Counted from the stretch's first letter, positions 42,201 through 53,489 are shown. The stretch is DNA of 64,000 bases from Oxyruncus cristatus (GCA_013399855.1 VXAY01001956.1:499068-563067), one strand, 5' to 3'. Program-made: numbers and translations. The notes: generated by a model from the letters alone, not told the origin.

Positions 42201-44966
42201 GTGGAACATTTCGTGCTTCTTGGGATGGCACAAACATTACCTTGCCATGTGAGAGAAAGAACTTCTATCAAGAAGCAGATTAAAAGGGGCTGTTTCTTGT
42301 ATTCGTGTCTCTACTTCTAAACTGGTTTATTTAGTTACATTTTTGCCCTCTCAGTGGTTAAAATCCTTCCTTTGTGCTTGATAGTTCCCACAGACTGAAG
42401 TATCACAGGAGCTGGCCTTGGCGATTATATTCAGTTCTGTCTTCCTGATAGTCTGCAATAGACTTTGTACTTGCTACTACTTTTTTGTTTTTTTTTTTTT
42501 TTTGTTAAAATGTATGCTGTCTTCCTGGAAACATACATTCTTTTGGAGAATTTTCACTAGATACTATTTCACTGTAAAACTCTTCATTTGGGGGTTTTAC
42601 TTTTTTTTACTACTGCATTTTGTTCAGTCCTTGGCTTCCCAATTAGATCATTTTCTGAGAAGCTAGTTCTGCAGCAAGCTTGTATCAGATCATTTGCATC
42701 TCAATAGTGTCAATAATAAAAATAACAATATTTAGAAGAGGACTGAAAATATTTAATACCTCATCTAAAAAAAAAAAAAGAGAGAGAAAATGTTCTCCCT
42801 TCGTGTTGTACATTTATTACAGTGGGACGTTCTCTCTTTGTAACAACAGGGACTCCCTCTACTGGAAAATCCTATACTTGCACATTGAATCGATACCCGA
42901 AGAAAAAGTTCTTTTGCGAGCTACGAAAAAGCTTTCTAAACCCCTTACTAGCTCTTCAGGTTTTCACGCTCGGTTTCTTATTGAGATGTCCACTTCTTGT
43001 TTGGAGAGGGATAGGGTGGTTTCGTAGCACTGACCGTGCCTGGCTGGGGACCAGCACCTTAGTGAATTCAAGACCTGAACCACTAGATTTGGACCCCATG
43101 TTCTGAAAACTGCTGCATCAGGCATGGAAATGCTCAGGCAACATCCTCTGCAAGACCTCTTCACTAATGTTGAGTACTTCAGCTAGAGATCATGGAAAAT
43201 TAAGTCAGTGGCCATCTTAGAAAACAAAAGACAACATAAATTAAGTTGGACATGTGGAACAAACCTCCACCCAATATGAATATCTGTTACTATTCAGACA
43301 TTTAATTCATGTGTTTTATTTCCTCTCAGCTAACTCTGCATTCTCAAAATATAAGACCCCCATGGCTCTCTCTCAAATCACTTCGATCAGAAAGTTCTTA
43401 TGTGTCCAAATGGTTCCTTGTTAACAAAACACATCTCATTTAAGATACTATTTCTATTTTATCTCTAGAATTTTCTACACACAAATATTATTTAGATACA
43501 TTTTAAGGGAAGAACAGAAGTTTAAGGTAACTATTGTACATCACTACAATATTTAAGGTCTTTGTGAACTGTGTGTCTGAAATGGAAGGAAGAATGTGTG
43601 ACAGAATTTAAATGAAACAGTGCCACAGAAAGCTAGCTGTGCATACACATTGGTGCCCAGATTCAGGGACATTCCTTTTTACTTTGGAGCAAATGAAAGG
43701 TTATATGGACAAGAGTGTGCGAGTCCCATATGGAGGACAAAATATTGCTTATCACATACATTAAGCCACTCTGTTTGTATCCCAGAAAATAATAATTTAG
43801 AAACCTGTGACTGACAAGATTTTTTTTTTTCTACTGTTATTGAAAGGGAAGAAGATGAACAACTGAAGATACTAAGTGGTTTTGCCAGTTTGAAAGGAAA
43901 CCTGGAGGGTCTTTCCCGTAACAGTGCCATTGAAACTCTGGGCCAGTGGAAGCATCTTAACTGGACAGCAGTAAAAAATGAACAAGATAATGTAAAAGTG
44001 AAGTTTGAGCCTCATACTAACAGTGAGTGTTTCATGCAAGAGGAACCTCTCAGTTCTAACACTTCAGTTTTGGGCATTCAAAACAACTGCACCACAAACA
44101 GCAGCTGGACTTTAAGAAACTCGAGCTCTTGTTCTATGAGCCAGCGAATGAACACCTGTTCAAACAGGAGAGCTGGATCATTCTACAATAGAGACCAGAA
44201 TTTTTTAAATTTGACATCAACTTGTCCTTCCCACTGGGGAAGTGTAGAAAACAGCCAGTCTTACTTGGGTGTCCAGCAGCGTTGTGCAGAGAACTATGTG
44301 ACAGACCATGTGAAACTGCAGAGACCATTAATATCCTCAGAGTCTCTCTATGACACAGCCGTTCCCTTGGAGATGCCTATCAAAATGGAATATGATTCTG
44401 ATTCTGAAAACATTGCTGAAAACTACCTGATGTCGCAAAACCGAGCGTGGCTGGATGAGAATGGCTCGGTGAGAAAGCAGGTGTGTAGCTACCCCAGTAG
44501 AGTGCACCTCAAAACAGAACCGGACCTCTGTGAGCCAGCCTTGCCTTGTCAGAAGCCAAGGCACTGCCTTTACACGCCACACAACTGGCAATGCATCGTA
44601 GCAAATCATCCAAACAATCTAAACTTCAACAGGTCTTGCAAGGGTTCACGTAACAAGGAGGTGGCCCCATTTTGCCCTCAGAACTCCTCCACGTGTCTGG
44701 AAAGCATGCCCGACTTGCCACACACAGCTTGCTACGGCCACTTCTACAGCCCCAGCCCAGGGGAGGAGAAAGAGCAGAATAATGAGGTGTTCAAAATGCC
44801 GTGTGAATTTAAAAACCCCTGCTTGGTTCAAGCAATCAAGCGTGAGCCCCTGGATTCTCCACCGTTGTCCAACAGTGGACAGAACAGAGTACATGCGAGC
44901 TTCCCTGAAAATACATTAGCAGGTCCTATGCCTCATAAAACCACTGAATGTACATTTTTGCAATAG
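18189..44966 (+). CDS. AHRR: Aryl hydrocarbon receptor repressor, 3' eight exons (partial gene)
   Basis: Join of 18189-18289, 33779-33868, 35189-35318, 36761-36894, 38210-38409, 40112-40176, 41172-41313 and 43847-44966, giving about 659 residues and a TAG stop. AHRR is a nuclear bHLH-PAS protein that dimerises with ARNT, occupies XREs and recruits corepressors, damping AHR signalling. Visible order, numbered from the first complete codon here: bHLH-PAS linker 1-33, PAS-A about 34-151 ([36 protein letters not shown]), PAS-B-like remnant about 152-287 ([26 protein letters not shown]), then a 372-residue repressor tail with SUMO-type motifs IKME, LKTE and IKRE, ending TFLQ. AHR itself differs in having a ligand-binding PAS-B and a Q-rich activation tail; both are absent, so AHRR is favoured over AHR paralogues. 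Intron phases 0,0,1,0,2,1,2 all join in frame. The bHLH and start codon are not in the window. Human AHRR is about 700 residues, so roughly 80 N-terminal residues are missing. Confidence 0.95.
21885..22018 (+). mobile_element. CR1 LINE internal fragment
   Basis: ATCTTTATCAATGACCTGGA, then TTAGTCACTTTGATATGAC, AAGTTGGATGGGAGTTTTGA and GAGGGCAGGAAGGCTCTGTA follow the 3' part of the CR1 reverse-transcriptase frame. The fragment stops abruptly at both ends and lacks the CR1 3' tail, so it is an internal piece or has lost its end. Confidence 0.8.
26691..26990 (+). pseudogene. Possible decayed coding remnant, unidentified
   Basis: One + frame starting with ATT at 26695 reads [18 protein letters not shown] and continues as coding-like peptide between in-frame stops, for example [20 protein letters not shown] and later [18 protein letters not shown]. 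At least five stops interrupt about 95 codons. The pattern of sensible composition broken by point stops suggests a retrocopy or relic exon. I do not recognise the parent protein, no poly(A) tail or splice sites are evident, and chance is not excluded. Confidence 0.3.
29151..29160 (+). promoter_or_regulatory. XRE-like element (9 of 10)
   Basis: TTGCGTGACT is identical to the element at 6456 and matches the AHR-ARNT consensus except for the last base. It lies in the 15.5 kb AHRR intron in otherwise CpG-poor sequence. Confidence 0.3.
33779..33868 (+). CDS. AHRR: AHRR exon, start of PAS-A
   Basis: The acceptor is a long pyrimidine tract ending TTTTTCAG and the donor is CAG|GTAAAT. The exon is 90 bases, 30 codons, phase 0 on both sides. 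The peptide [19 protein letters not shown] runs to VDYLGFHQ and is nearly identical to the first PAS-A strand region of AHR and AHRR. The [10 protein letters not shown] stretch corresponds to the beta-strands that open the PAS fold. Confidence 0.97.
34258..35012 (-). mobile_element. CR1 LINE fragment, inverted, about 750 bases
   Basis: Reading from the left, the stretch opens with the reverse complement of the CR1 3' end (TCACAGAATAACAGAACC, GACGACCTCTAGAGGTCATC, TAATCCAACTTCC). It continues through AACTTGTGTCTGTTGCTTCT, GAAGGCTGAACAAACCCTGT, TGAGGTTCCTGTCAGCCCAT, CTGCAAACCTGCTGAGAGTG and GTCCCTGAGGGATGCCACTA, all in CR1 antisense order. It is the longest repeat copy in the window and occupies most of the intron between the first two PAS-A exons. 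Internal deletions and divergence leave no intact frame. Confidence 0.88.
35189..35318 (+). CDS. AHRR: AHRR exon, core of PAS-A
   Basis: The acceptor is TTGTTTCAG and the donor is ACAG|GTGGGA. The 130 bases run from phase 0 to phase 1. The peptide [20 protein letters not shown] continues to [11 protein letters not shown] and ends in a variable stretch before the split glycine. This is the most conserved part of AHR-family PAS-A. The downstream bases read on in frame to TAG at 35436-35438, but the homology stops at the donor. Confidence 0.97.
36761..36894 (+). CDS. AHRR: AHRR exon, end of PAS-A
   Basis: The acceptor is GGTCCTAG and the donor is CTT|GTAAGT. The 134 bases begin with two bases completing a glycine codon and end in phase 0. 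The peptide starts [13 protein letters not shown] and continues [20 protein letters not shown], matching the AHR-family segment that ends PAS-A. The cysteine-rich [10 protein letters not shown] is diagnostic. Confidence 0.96.
38210..38409 (+). CDS. AHRR: AHRR exon, start of PAS-B-like remnant
   Basis: The acceptor is TTATACCAG, leading directly into [17 protein letters not shown]. The peptide continues with [20 protein letters not shown] and [12 protein letters not shown], as in AHRR. The donor is inferred at AAA|GTATTT, a weak match to consensus, because homology to the family (ADAK in human) stops there and phase 2 is needed to join the next exon. If unspliced, the frame runs on to a TGA at 38513-38515. 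Start is very sure; the 3' edge is moderately sure. Confidence 0.88.
40112..40176 (+). CDS. AHRR: AHRR short exon, rapidly evolving remnant of PAS-B
   Basis: The 65 bases read [20 protein letters not shown] between a phase-2 acceptor and a phase-1 donor GAAG|GTGCTG. This aligns without gaps at the start with human VKATTSLCE, then less closely with SELHGKPNYS. Two acceptors six bases apart (ending 40105 and 40111) keep the same frame; the second gives the human spacing. The weak homology is supported mainly by phase: only this exon joins 38409 and 41172 in frame. Confidence 0.7.
40535..40598. repeat. Tandem repeat, three copies of about 24 bases
   Basis: ATTAATAACAGTAATTATTA and variants recur at 40535-40557, 40558-40581 and a partial copy at 40582-40598. 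It lies in the intron after the short AHRR exon. Confidence 0.8.
41172..41313 (+). CDS. AHRR: AHRR exon, PAC-like segment
   Basis: The acceptor is TTAAATTGTATAG and the donor is TTAAA|GTAAGT, a strong site. The 142 bases start with two bases of an alanine codon and end in phase 2. The peptide [20 protein letters not shown] continues as [14 protein letters not shown] and [11 protein letters not shown]. This is the counterpart of AHR's RWTWVQSNARLIYKNG segment that closes PAS-B, retained here although the ligand-binding part before it is gone. Confidence 0.94.
43847..44966 (+). CDS. AHRR: AHRR last coding exon, repressor tail
   Basis: The acceptor is ATTGAAAG after a long T tract. The first G completes a lysine codon, then [17 protein letters not shown]. 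The exon gives 372 residues and ends with TAG at 44964-44966. The tail is rich in Ser, Asn and Cys with no Q-rich activation domain. Three PsiKxE motifs are present: IKME at 44379-44390, LKTE at 44508-44519 and IKRE at 44835-44846, the last in IKREPLDSP, as in mammalian AHRR. The final CTFLQ parallels human CTFLP. In mammals this region recruits ANKRA2 and class II HDACs; that function here is inferred. Confidence 0.96.
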
Positions 44967-45507
44967 ATTTTATAACATTTGAAATATTTATAATTTTAAA
45001 AGCAAGAAGTTGTAGATTCTCTTCCAGTTGGGTTAAATGGGTTACTAGAATTAAAAGCCAATGGAAAGATTTTGGAAGTGTGTGTGCACCTGTGTGTGAG
45101 AAAAAACAGACACACACATCCTACTCCCGCTACCACCCTTCTCTTAGAGATCTTTTGAAAGAGAAAAGGAAGACAAAACCTCAGGCACAGAAAAATAATC
45201 ATTACTCGCTGCACAGGTATATCTGATAATTTGTCTTTATCATCTTTCCTCTCTTGTCTACAATGTATTACCAAGGTCTTGCAATTTCTGTTTCCTGCTT
45301 TTGTTCTGTTTGTTTTTCTCAAGCTGATGTGATGCCTCTGTGCAAATTGAAGATGTTTATGGTCTTCAGTGTGGCCAGTTTAGCTTAGGAGTTTTTGCTT
45401 TTTAATTTTTTTTCTACTCTAATAAGAACGATCAGCTACTCCTTCATCTCAACACTGAATTGATGGCAAGGGCTTCCCAACACAATTTCTTAAACTAAAA
45501 GGATCAC

Positions 45508-45513
45508 ATTAAA
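45508..45513 (+). terminator. Candidate ATTAAA poly(A) signal for AHRR
   Basis: ATTAAA lies about 540 bases after the stop codon. It is the commonest variant of AATAAA, and no AATAAA occurs nearer. Usage is unproven. Confidence 0.25.
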
Positions 45514-48500
45514 AAAACAGACTTTCATAAAATGCATTAGAAACTATTTCTCTTCAAACTGAAGTTATTACTGTGTTTCCTTGATAATATTAATGTTTTA
45601 GAATTCATATTTTTCCATTTTAAAGTAACCAGCCTTTCATGTTGCTATCTGAAAAACTGAACAATGGGATGTAATCCACTGCTTTAGATGAGTTACAAAA
45701 AGTCGTTAAATGTACTTGAGAAGAAAGTATTTCTCCAGCCATTTTCCTTGCTTTTACTTGTAGCATTAACAAAGGAAATGCACTTTTTTATTTGATAGTA
45801 TCTATTTGACTGGTAGCAGTTTGTTAAACATCATCATCAGACATCAAAACTGAATCCCATTCTATGATTATTTTCAAAAGCATCCTAGTTTCAAACCCAA
45901 AAGAAAATCCTAATCTCACCGAGAGCTAACTGGTGGATGTATACCTTTCAAAAGCACTTTGGTGCACTTTAGTGCTTTTGAAAACAGAGCGTATACTTTT
46001 CCTTGAACCCATGTAGTAATGTATTTCCACAATAACAAAAAAATCTACAACTTATATTTTGTGTTTTGTTGTTGTAGTTTGACTCCTGCACTAACTTTTG
46101 TTTTAAAATTGCACTATTTCAACTTTATATCAACTTCACCTGTATAAAAACTACATCATTTAAAAAATGCTTAGATGTATATGTGCTTTTTGAAAGAAGC
46201 CCTATGATGAATGTTTTCTTTTTCAAAGTGTTATAAATAATTATAATGTCTTCATTTCGGTATCTATTAGTCACTAGGGGTGTGGCCAGAAAAGTGACAT
46301 AAAATTCTCCCAAATGCTATAAATGTGTAGGATAAGCGTAGTCTTCAGGTAGTGCAGTGGTTCTGCACCTAGGAGGCTGCTCTTCTCCCAACCTGTCTTT
46401 TCTGATAGAAATTACTGCCTGTACGTTAGAGTTGGCAGATGTAAAGATATACATTCTCTGCATGTAAGCTAAGTGCTTATGAACAGTTTGATCAGAAATG
46501 CTGCACTTTGCACAGAAGTGGAACTTCCTGATGACTGTCCTACACGAGGCAGTATTCCTAGCAGAAAGCAAGACTGAACAGTAAAGAGGGGCAATAACAT
46601 TTTACTGTAGCTCAAGTTAAATCTGCCATAGTCCAGCTAACCATATCCAAGCCATGAGAATATTAGCTTTTCTGTCTGAGGTAAATCAGTTCCCTGTTGC
46701 CAATGTCCTGCCTCTTATTTGGGACAGTCTTGATTATCCTTGCCTTAGTACTCCCGCCAGTGGGTGCAATGCAACACCAGAAGCCATTCTGAAGCTGGGC
46801 AGCAGTGCTGGAATTTACACCACTCTTCAATACATCATTGTTCAGATCACAGAAATCCAAGCCAAACTGCAGAAGTACATGTGAGGGAGAAAACTGGTAA
46901 CTAATGAAGAGTGAGACTGCCATATATCAGTGTTGCTGCACAACCTCTGCCTCATTGATTCACTGTCTACGTAACTATGAGCAGCTGTTCTTTTAGACTC
47001 TGAAAAGAGTTGCTCTCATAGTCCTTTGCTTGCCATGTAGCAGTGGCAATGTTTATGCCCTGGTGCCAGACACTCTGCTGTGGCCTCATAGCTGCTGGCA
47101 GGGTCTTGCAATGTACCATGTTATATTCCCCAGTCCAGCTCCTTGTGCATCTGGTTGGCAGAAGTGAGATAATGGGGAGATGAGGTAGTGTGGGAATAGG
47201 TGACTGGGGGCAAGTGGAGGACACGTCTGCATGACCGCTGAAAAACTGCTCATTTAATTCCACACTTGGAATCACTGTCACAGTCCCTTGAATGAGACTA
47301 GCTGGGCTTGGTTTCACACTCCCTTGCACCTTCTCTCGTCATTTGCATTGATGAAACATGACTATAGAACACTCTTACCTTCATCTAGACATGCTGGCAC
47401 CATTTTGCTTGATGAGAGTGGTTACACCAGGTGCAACTGTAGAGGACTGTGCCACTGAATTACTTATCTGTACTTAGAAATATTCCTGGTGTGATGACAG
47501 TGGGAGAAATATACCAGCTAAATTTCTCTCTTCAGTGCAGAAGCAATTTGTACTAACAACAGACGTTCTCTAAAAGTCTCCCTGTTACAGAACAAATGCT
47601 TTTTTGTTGACATAACTCTGTCTACTCTAGGGCATTCCTGGCTTATTTCAGTTAGAATTGTTTTTCTCGTATTTCCAACAAACCTAGATACATTTTACAC
47701 ATCTTGATAGATATTACAGAAGTAGATGAAGCCTCAGCATGTAAGGCAATCTAGTCTGATACAAGAGGTGTAATGGCCCTTTAGGAGGAAGGATGAATGT
47801 GTGACTCAAAAGTGAGATGTCACGTTCTGACGCTGTGTAAATGCAGTCAGGTTTGTTTCCTTATAATTCCATAGAGTCTGAACCCAAGGAAAACACACTT
47901 ATCCTGCACATCGCATTTGTATTTAGCCCACTTAATTTGTGGCAGAGTTTTTCTTTCAGGTCTCACATGAAAAAAATGTGGTATCAGTGGAATTCTTCCT
48001 GGTCTAAGTTATCACACATGAAGTGCCACAATATCCCAAGAACCAGGCTTATCAAGAGATCAGCAGTTTATCCACTTTTTGGACAATTGCTAACCACTGT
48101 TGATAGTAAACAAAGATCAGTTCCTTCTAAATTCTTGGGAAGAACAGAGGAAATTACCACATAAAAAGAACCTCTTGCTATTTGTGTTTAAGGCACAGGT
48201 GTTATTCCTTCATCCTCTCCCCATGACATCCGCCCTGGATTGAGTCTGGACTGAAATCTCACATGGCATTGTACCCTGTTAAATTGCCACTGATTTAATC
48301 TTATAAAACCTTTTTGTATGCAGACATTAATGACCCCCTGACACTGACCAGCAAATAGCATGAAAGACAGAGCAGTTCTTTAAAATTTCTTAAAACCACA
48401 TTTTCTTAGTGGTTTTTTTTGCTTTGGTATTTGTTTAAAAACTAGCACTGAGAAGTAGTCTTTCAGATGTTTTCAATCACTTGTATTTCGATTGTATCCT

Positions 48501-51077
48501 TAATGAACTGGTGTTTGTATCCCTCAAGTGCAGCCCTAAAGTCTTTTTCAGGAGCCTCCCAATGCATTTATTGTAGCAAAAATTAAAAAAATTATCTTGT
48601 AGAAGAAAAGGCCAGTCAAACGGTTGCCTAATAGGAACTTGGAGCATTCAGGCTGAAAGAAATGCCTGACAGATAATAGAATTCAAACTTCTTCAGCCAT
48701 AAACTCTCCAGGGGTTGAGACAGAATGAATTCTCTGATCTTTGGGGAGGGTATTTTTTTGTGTGGAAGGTGAGCAGTTCTAAAAGCTGTGAGAAGGTGTT
48801 TCCCCCTGAGATGTTAGTTGGGCCACAGGTAGCAGAGACTTTTACCAACGCTATAGCTGCTGATCATGGTGTTTACTGAGAATGTGGCCTGATTTCAGCT
48901 GTCAGCTGCTGAGCATCATAAAAATACTAGTCTAACACCATTGAAAGTCACTATTTTTGCTGAAAAACAACATGATTTGACATACAGGTAAACTTGTACA
49001 GAAAAAAAGAGTGGCTTTTCCTGCAGTTACACCAGTGACTGAAAATGTGGCAGACCTCCACTGTAGATAACACGATAAGTAATTTATATTCGCTTTGGAG
49101 TCTTTGGACACCTAAGTAAAGCTTTGCTTCAAAAAATCTGAGCGAGATCAGCACTCTGCAAGTGGTAAACTTGTTTAAGTTGTCCTCAGTTTGGAGATTT
49201 AACTTGGGAAATGAAAGATTAAGGGACTGTACCTAAATTCTCTGTAGGAAAGACTTAACTTCCTACTCCTTTATCATAACATGGTAATGCAAGGTATATC
49301 TCTATGACTTAACCACACTTTATTAGAACACAGTGATGAATTCTTAAAACTCTTAGAACTGAGTCTCCTCTGGATGGTATAGGGAAGTCTGACATTTGAG
49401 CATTAGTAAGTTCAGTATGACATTAGGTGCTCATCCTTTGATATGGTATTGAAATCAACAGGGCATGTGCAATTCTTCCGGAAATTCCTAGTGCTTAAAA
49501 CACTTGAGAGGCAACAAGCCTGAGGCAAGGAATACTCTGTGGGATAAGATCATCTTCTGCTGCTCTTTTTGTTGAAGCCATATTGAAATTTAAATAGGAC
49601 TGCCTCACCCACTGCAGTTTTTTAAGAGAAGCCATTATTTTGTCATAACAAGTTGTGGTGTTTTAACTGAAATAGTAAAAGGCACCATTTCCCCTACCTA
49701 TGAATACATAGATTGCCTTAGGTAGTGGTAAAAAAGGTTAGCATACTAATTTTCTTTCATTAGAGTGTCATGTAACTAAAAAATCAAACTCAGAATGACA
49801 ATGGTAGAGTGGCGTTGTCCTATTTTTCTTTCCTTCTCTTTCTGCTCTTTTCCTCTCTTTCCCTCTGCTCTCTTAGTGTAAACATTAAAAATGGAAATAC
49901 CTTTCTGATCATACTGAGACAAAATCCCTACACCAAAACTAGATTTTAGAAAATTCCTCATAAGAACAGCAGATTCTCTCCCTCTTTTCCTCTTTTAAAT
50001 CTTTCAAAATCCTATGTGAAATCACATGTCACAGTTGAAACAGGTATTTGTAACGTAGTGAGCAAAAGATAGTGCTGGTGGCCATGCTCAGGGTTTAGTC
50101 ACAAGGTTTTTATCTATCTGAAGGAGATTCATACAAGAGGGCTGCAGCCAGTAGCTTATGTCTATAGACACTACCACCCTGACAAATACACTTTTGTCAT
50201 GTTTCAATGACATGTGGCATATGTTTCTGTCATTAGGAATACACTTCCTTATAATGCTGTCAGCAACACCTCTGAACAAAGTCAGCAGCGACTGGCTGGA
50301 AAATATACTAAACCCACAAAGTACTTTTAAAAAACCCCCCCAAATGTATGGAGATCCAAGCACTTGCTTGTGCTTAGGCAAAAACTTTCTTTGAGTGGAG
50401 GTTTGGATGGAAAGTCAAAAAATAATTGTTAAGAGAAATTTTGGGGAGAGAAAAGACCACCATGATTGATACATATTGCCATCAAGGTGTAATTATTCTG
50501 TGACCACAGCATTAATTCTTCACACACGGTTAAAAACTCTGTGGTCTGAAATCATGTCCTTATTTTTTTTTCTGTAGAACTGATTTTGTAACTGTTATAA
50601 CTTTTCAGGCTAAAAATAATTTTTTGAAAACAAGGACTGAGGCAATTCAATGCTAAGTTGCACTTCTCAATCAGACTGCAAACATCATTCTAAGAGGTTT
50701 GAAGTGCTTCTGTTCTTTTCCTGGGTTTAGTCTTCCAAACTCTGGCAAATTCAGTATGTGCGTTAACTCTCTTGCTGCTGGTAATTGTGAAGTTGATGCT
50801 CCAGCTATGCAGTCTGAAGTTTTTCAGGATTTCCTTGATGCAACAGTGCTCCAGAGACAGCTCCAGTTTCCCATTTGTACTGGTAGAATTATGGTGTTCC
50901 AGTGACTAATACAAAGATGTGACAGAAGGCAATAGAAAGAACATCAGCTGCATAGCTAGTTTCAGTAATTGTATTTAACCAATTAAAAGGCTATGTTAAA
51001 AAAAAATTAGGTGAAGTTCTCATGTAGAGCTCCTCATTTTGCACGGGAGGGTGTCAGCTCTCCCTTCTGAATCTCTC

Positions 51078-51097
51078 TTTTTTTTTTTTTTTTTTTT
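51078..51097. repeat. Poly-T tract (T20)
   Basis: Twenty T in a row, followed 90 bases later by a second long T run near 51190. It might mark antisense retrocopies, but no coding remnant is seen next to either. Confidence 0.8.
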
Positions 51098-52177
51098 AAT
51101 TTTTGGACCAATATGTATCCTTCCTTTGTTCACTTGAAATATGAAATAAGGAAAGGCAAGCATCGACTGCTGTGTGTAAACAAAACTTTCTGTTTTTTTT
51201 TTTTTTTTAATTTTGCCTTTCTAAGAAAGAACTTTAAAAAGGCAAAAGTTATCTCAGTTCTCAGTAACAGTATTCAGTTTTGTTTCCACTTTTATCTTAT
51301 AGAAGATTCTTCCTCTGTATGGTCAACAAACTTCCCTCTTCTGAAAGGGTCCTTCCTTACACTCCTTCCCTCCTGAACTCCTTCTTAACAAAACCAAAGA
51401 ACACTTTCTTGCTTAAAGGCCGTTCCTTTTATTTCCTCTACCTTTTCCACCTTTTTGATTGTATAGGATGGTACATTTTGGTCTCCACCCTTTCTGTTTT
51501 CTGTGTCTGTAGCTTTATTTCCACTCTAGGCATACTTCAAAAGTTTTGCCAAAAGAACAGTGTTAAGCAGAAGTGCAATCCCCTATTTCTCCCTGCCCTC
51601 CTTATTAAGACAGAGGTACTCACTAATTACAGCTGTACTTCTAAAGCAGAAAAAAGGCCACTTTGCTGGTGAAACTCTCTTCAGTAGGCTGTACTGCCAA
51701 GAAACTCTGAGCTACCACCAACAGTTTAGTTCTGCAAGTATATATATGCTGCTAAATCCTTTTTTCTTTAGATATGGTATCTCTTAAAAAAAATCGAGGA
51801 ACCTATTTTCCCCTTTTTTGTTTCTCTCATTTTTTTTCTACACATGTATTCTTTCACTGTGCAATTGCACTTTTAATTTTTCTTTTTTTTTTTTTTAATA
51901 AAGAAAGGTATGGCAGCATTACATGACATGTACAATGCAGTGTTTTCAATTAGTCCATTATAGATTTTGAGATTAGAATCACAAATAATGATCAAGTATT
52001 TCAATGTGACTCCACGTAAAATACTTTGACTGCTACAGAAACGCCCATGGAAAATATGAGTACCAATAATATCATCACTAAGGGGCATAATCTGCCATCA
52101 AACTTCACTAATAATACTGTATTAGAAGTGTCATTCCTGTTTCTCGTGAAGGAACACAGTGGAGGACAAGACTAATT

Positions 52178-52280
52178 CTGAGCAACCTGGTCTAGTGTAA
52201 GGTGTCCCTGCCCACAGCAAGGGGGTTAGAACTGGATGATCTTTAAAATCCCTTCCAACCCAAACCATTCTATGGTTTTA
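52178..52280 (+). mobile_element. CR1 LINE 3'-end fragment
   Basis: GAGCAACCTGGTCTAGTGTA, AGGTGTCCCTGCCCACAGCA, GATGATCTTTAAAATCCC and ACCATTCTATGGTTTTA follow the CR1 3' end closely. The copy is 5'-truncated and less diverged than the others in the window. Confidence 0.92.
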
Positions 52281-52964
52281 AGATTAACAAACAGGTGTAT
52301 GGAGTTATACCAACAGTTTTGGCTTATCTGGCATTCCATGATTCCCCCAAATCCTTTCTTTTTGGGGGAGGGTGTATTTCTGGAAAGAACACCACGACCA
52401 CCCCAGCACCACTGGAAAACGTGCTAGGCGAGGCAGGTGATGCCTGCTTTGGGGCACACAACTGGGGCGTGCACGTTGCCCACTCGGAGAGGTGAAGCAT
52501 TCTGGCAGCCCAGTGACAGGGCAGGCACAGCCTCCGCCCAGCCCCGGGGGAAGGCAACCCAGGGAATCCTGTGGGATCATCTTTGGTAACTGTAACCCAA
52601 TGAGCACCACCAGCTGTGCTGCTTGGTGTCTACCAGTATCATGGGTGTTACAGCGTATCACTAACATACCTATAAAATATATCTGTGGCTAAATAATACC
52701 AGGCAGTGAGCTGTGGATCTGATGTTTTGGCACATTGTTTGAACCTGGAGCACTTTTCTGTACTGTCTCCTCAGCCCGCTTTTAGAAGGAACTCTCAAGC
52801 ATACTTCTTAAATTATATTTTACATTTATTACCAGCCAGAAGCGTAAAGCTGAGACATTTTAAAATAAAATATTTGCATTTAAATTAAAGCTGCTGCCGT
52901 GTGTGTTTCCTGCCCCTTCCCCACACCAGGCCCAGAAACCTTTCCCCACTGAGCCCAGCACTCG

Positions 52965-53470
52965 CCCAGCCTGGGATTGGTCCCAGCCCCCAACCTCTGG
53001 TCTGGTTCCAGCTCCTCCCAGTATCTGCTCTGGATTGGTCCCAGTACCTGTCCCCCAGCCCGAACTGGACTCAGTATCCACCTTATACTAGTGCCAGCAT
53101 TCACCCCGGCCTGACCTGGTCCTGTTATCCACCCTGAACTGGTCCCAGCATTCACTCTTTTCCTGAACTGGTCCCAGTATTCAGCCTAGACTTGTCCTGG
53201 CACCCACTCTGGGCTCAAAGGATCCCACTATCCTCTCTTGGCCTCGACTGGACCCAGTATCCCACCCAGCATCCTCCCCTTGAACTCCTCCCAGCTCCCC
53301 TCCTGAAGTGGCCCCAGTATCGATCCTAAACTGCTCCCAGCACTCACACTGTCCTGAGCTGGTCCCAATATCCATCCTAAACTGGTCCCGGCACCCACCC
53401 TGGCCTGAAGTGGTCCCAGTGTCCATCTTAAACTGGTCCCAGCACCCACCCTGGCTTGGCCCCAGCCTCC
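52965..53470. repeat. Degenerate minisatellite, units of about 23-31 bases
   Basis: The phrase CTGGTCCCAGTATCCATCCT and variants such as CTGGTCCCAGCACCCACCCT recur some fifteen or more times over about 500 bases, alternating shorter and longer units. Copies are more alike towards the right end (53340-53450). Long open frames on both strands through this block encode the repeat itself and are not genes. It ends about 50 bases before a CpG island. Confidence 0.85.
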
Positions 53471-53489
53471 ATCGATGCCTGAGCTAGCC

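Larger units (their letters stand above)
44967..52960. other. AHRR 3' UTR and intergenic stretch, no gene recognised
   Basis: I found no canonical AATAAA for several kb after the AHRR stop codon. An ATTAAA variant at 45508-45513 is the nearest candidate poly(A) signal. An AATAAA at 51897 follows a poly-T tract and one lies at about 52863, so a very long 3' UTR is possible but unproven. Open frames here (for example 46654-46884 +, 46967-47329 -, 51280-51672 +) have no recognisable family. The stretch also contains poly-T tracts and a CR1 end at 52178. Confidence 0.5.

Noticed and set aside
46967..47329. Reverse-strand frame of 120 codons downstream of AHRR
   Set aside because: No family resemblance, no promoter or splice context, and codons that look random.
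51113..51787. Several + frames rich in Phe, Leu and Ser
   Set aside because: Composition reflects T-rich sequence between poly-T tracts. No domain or splice pattern was seen.
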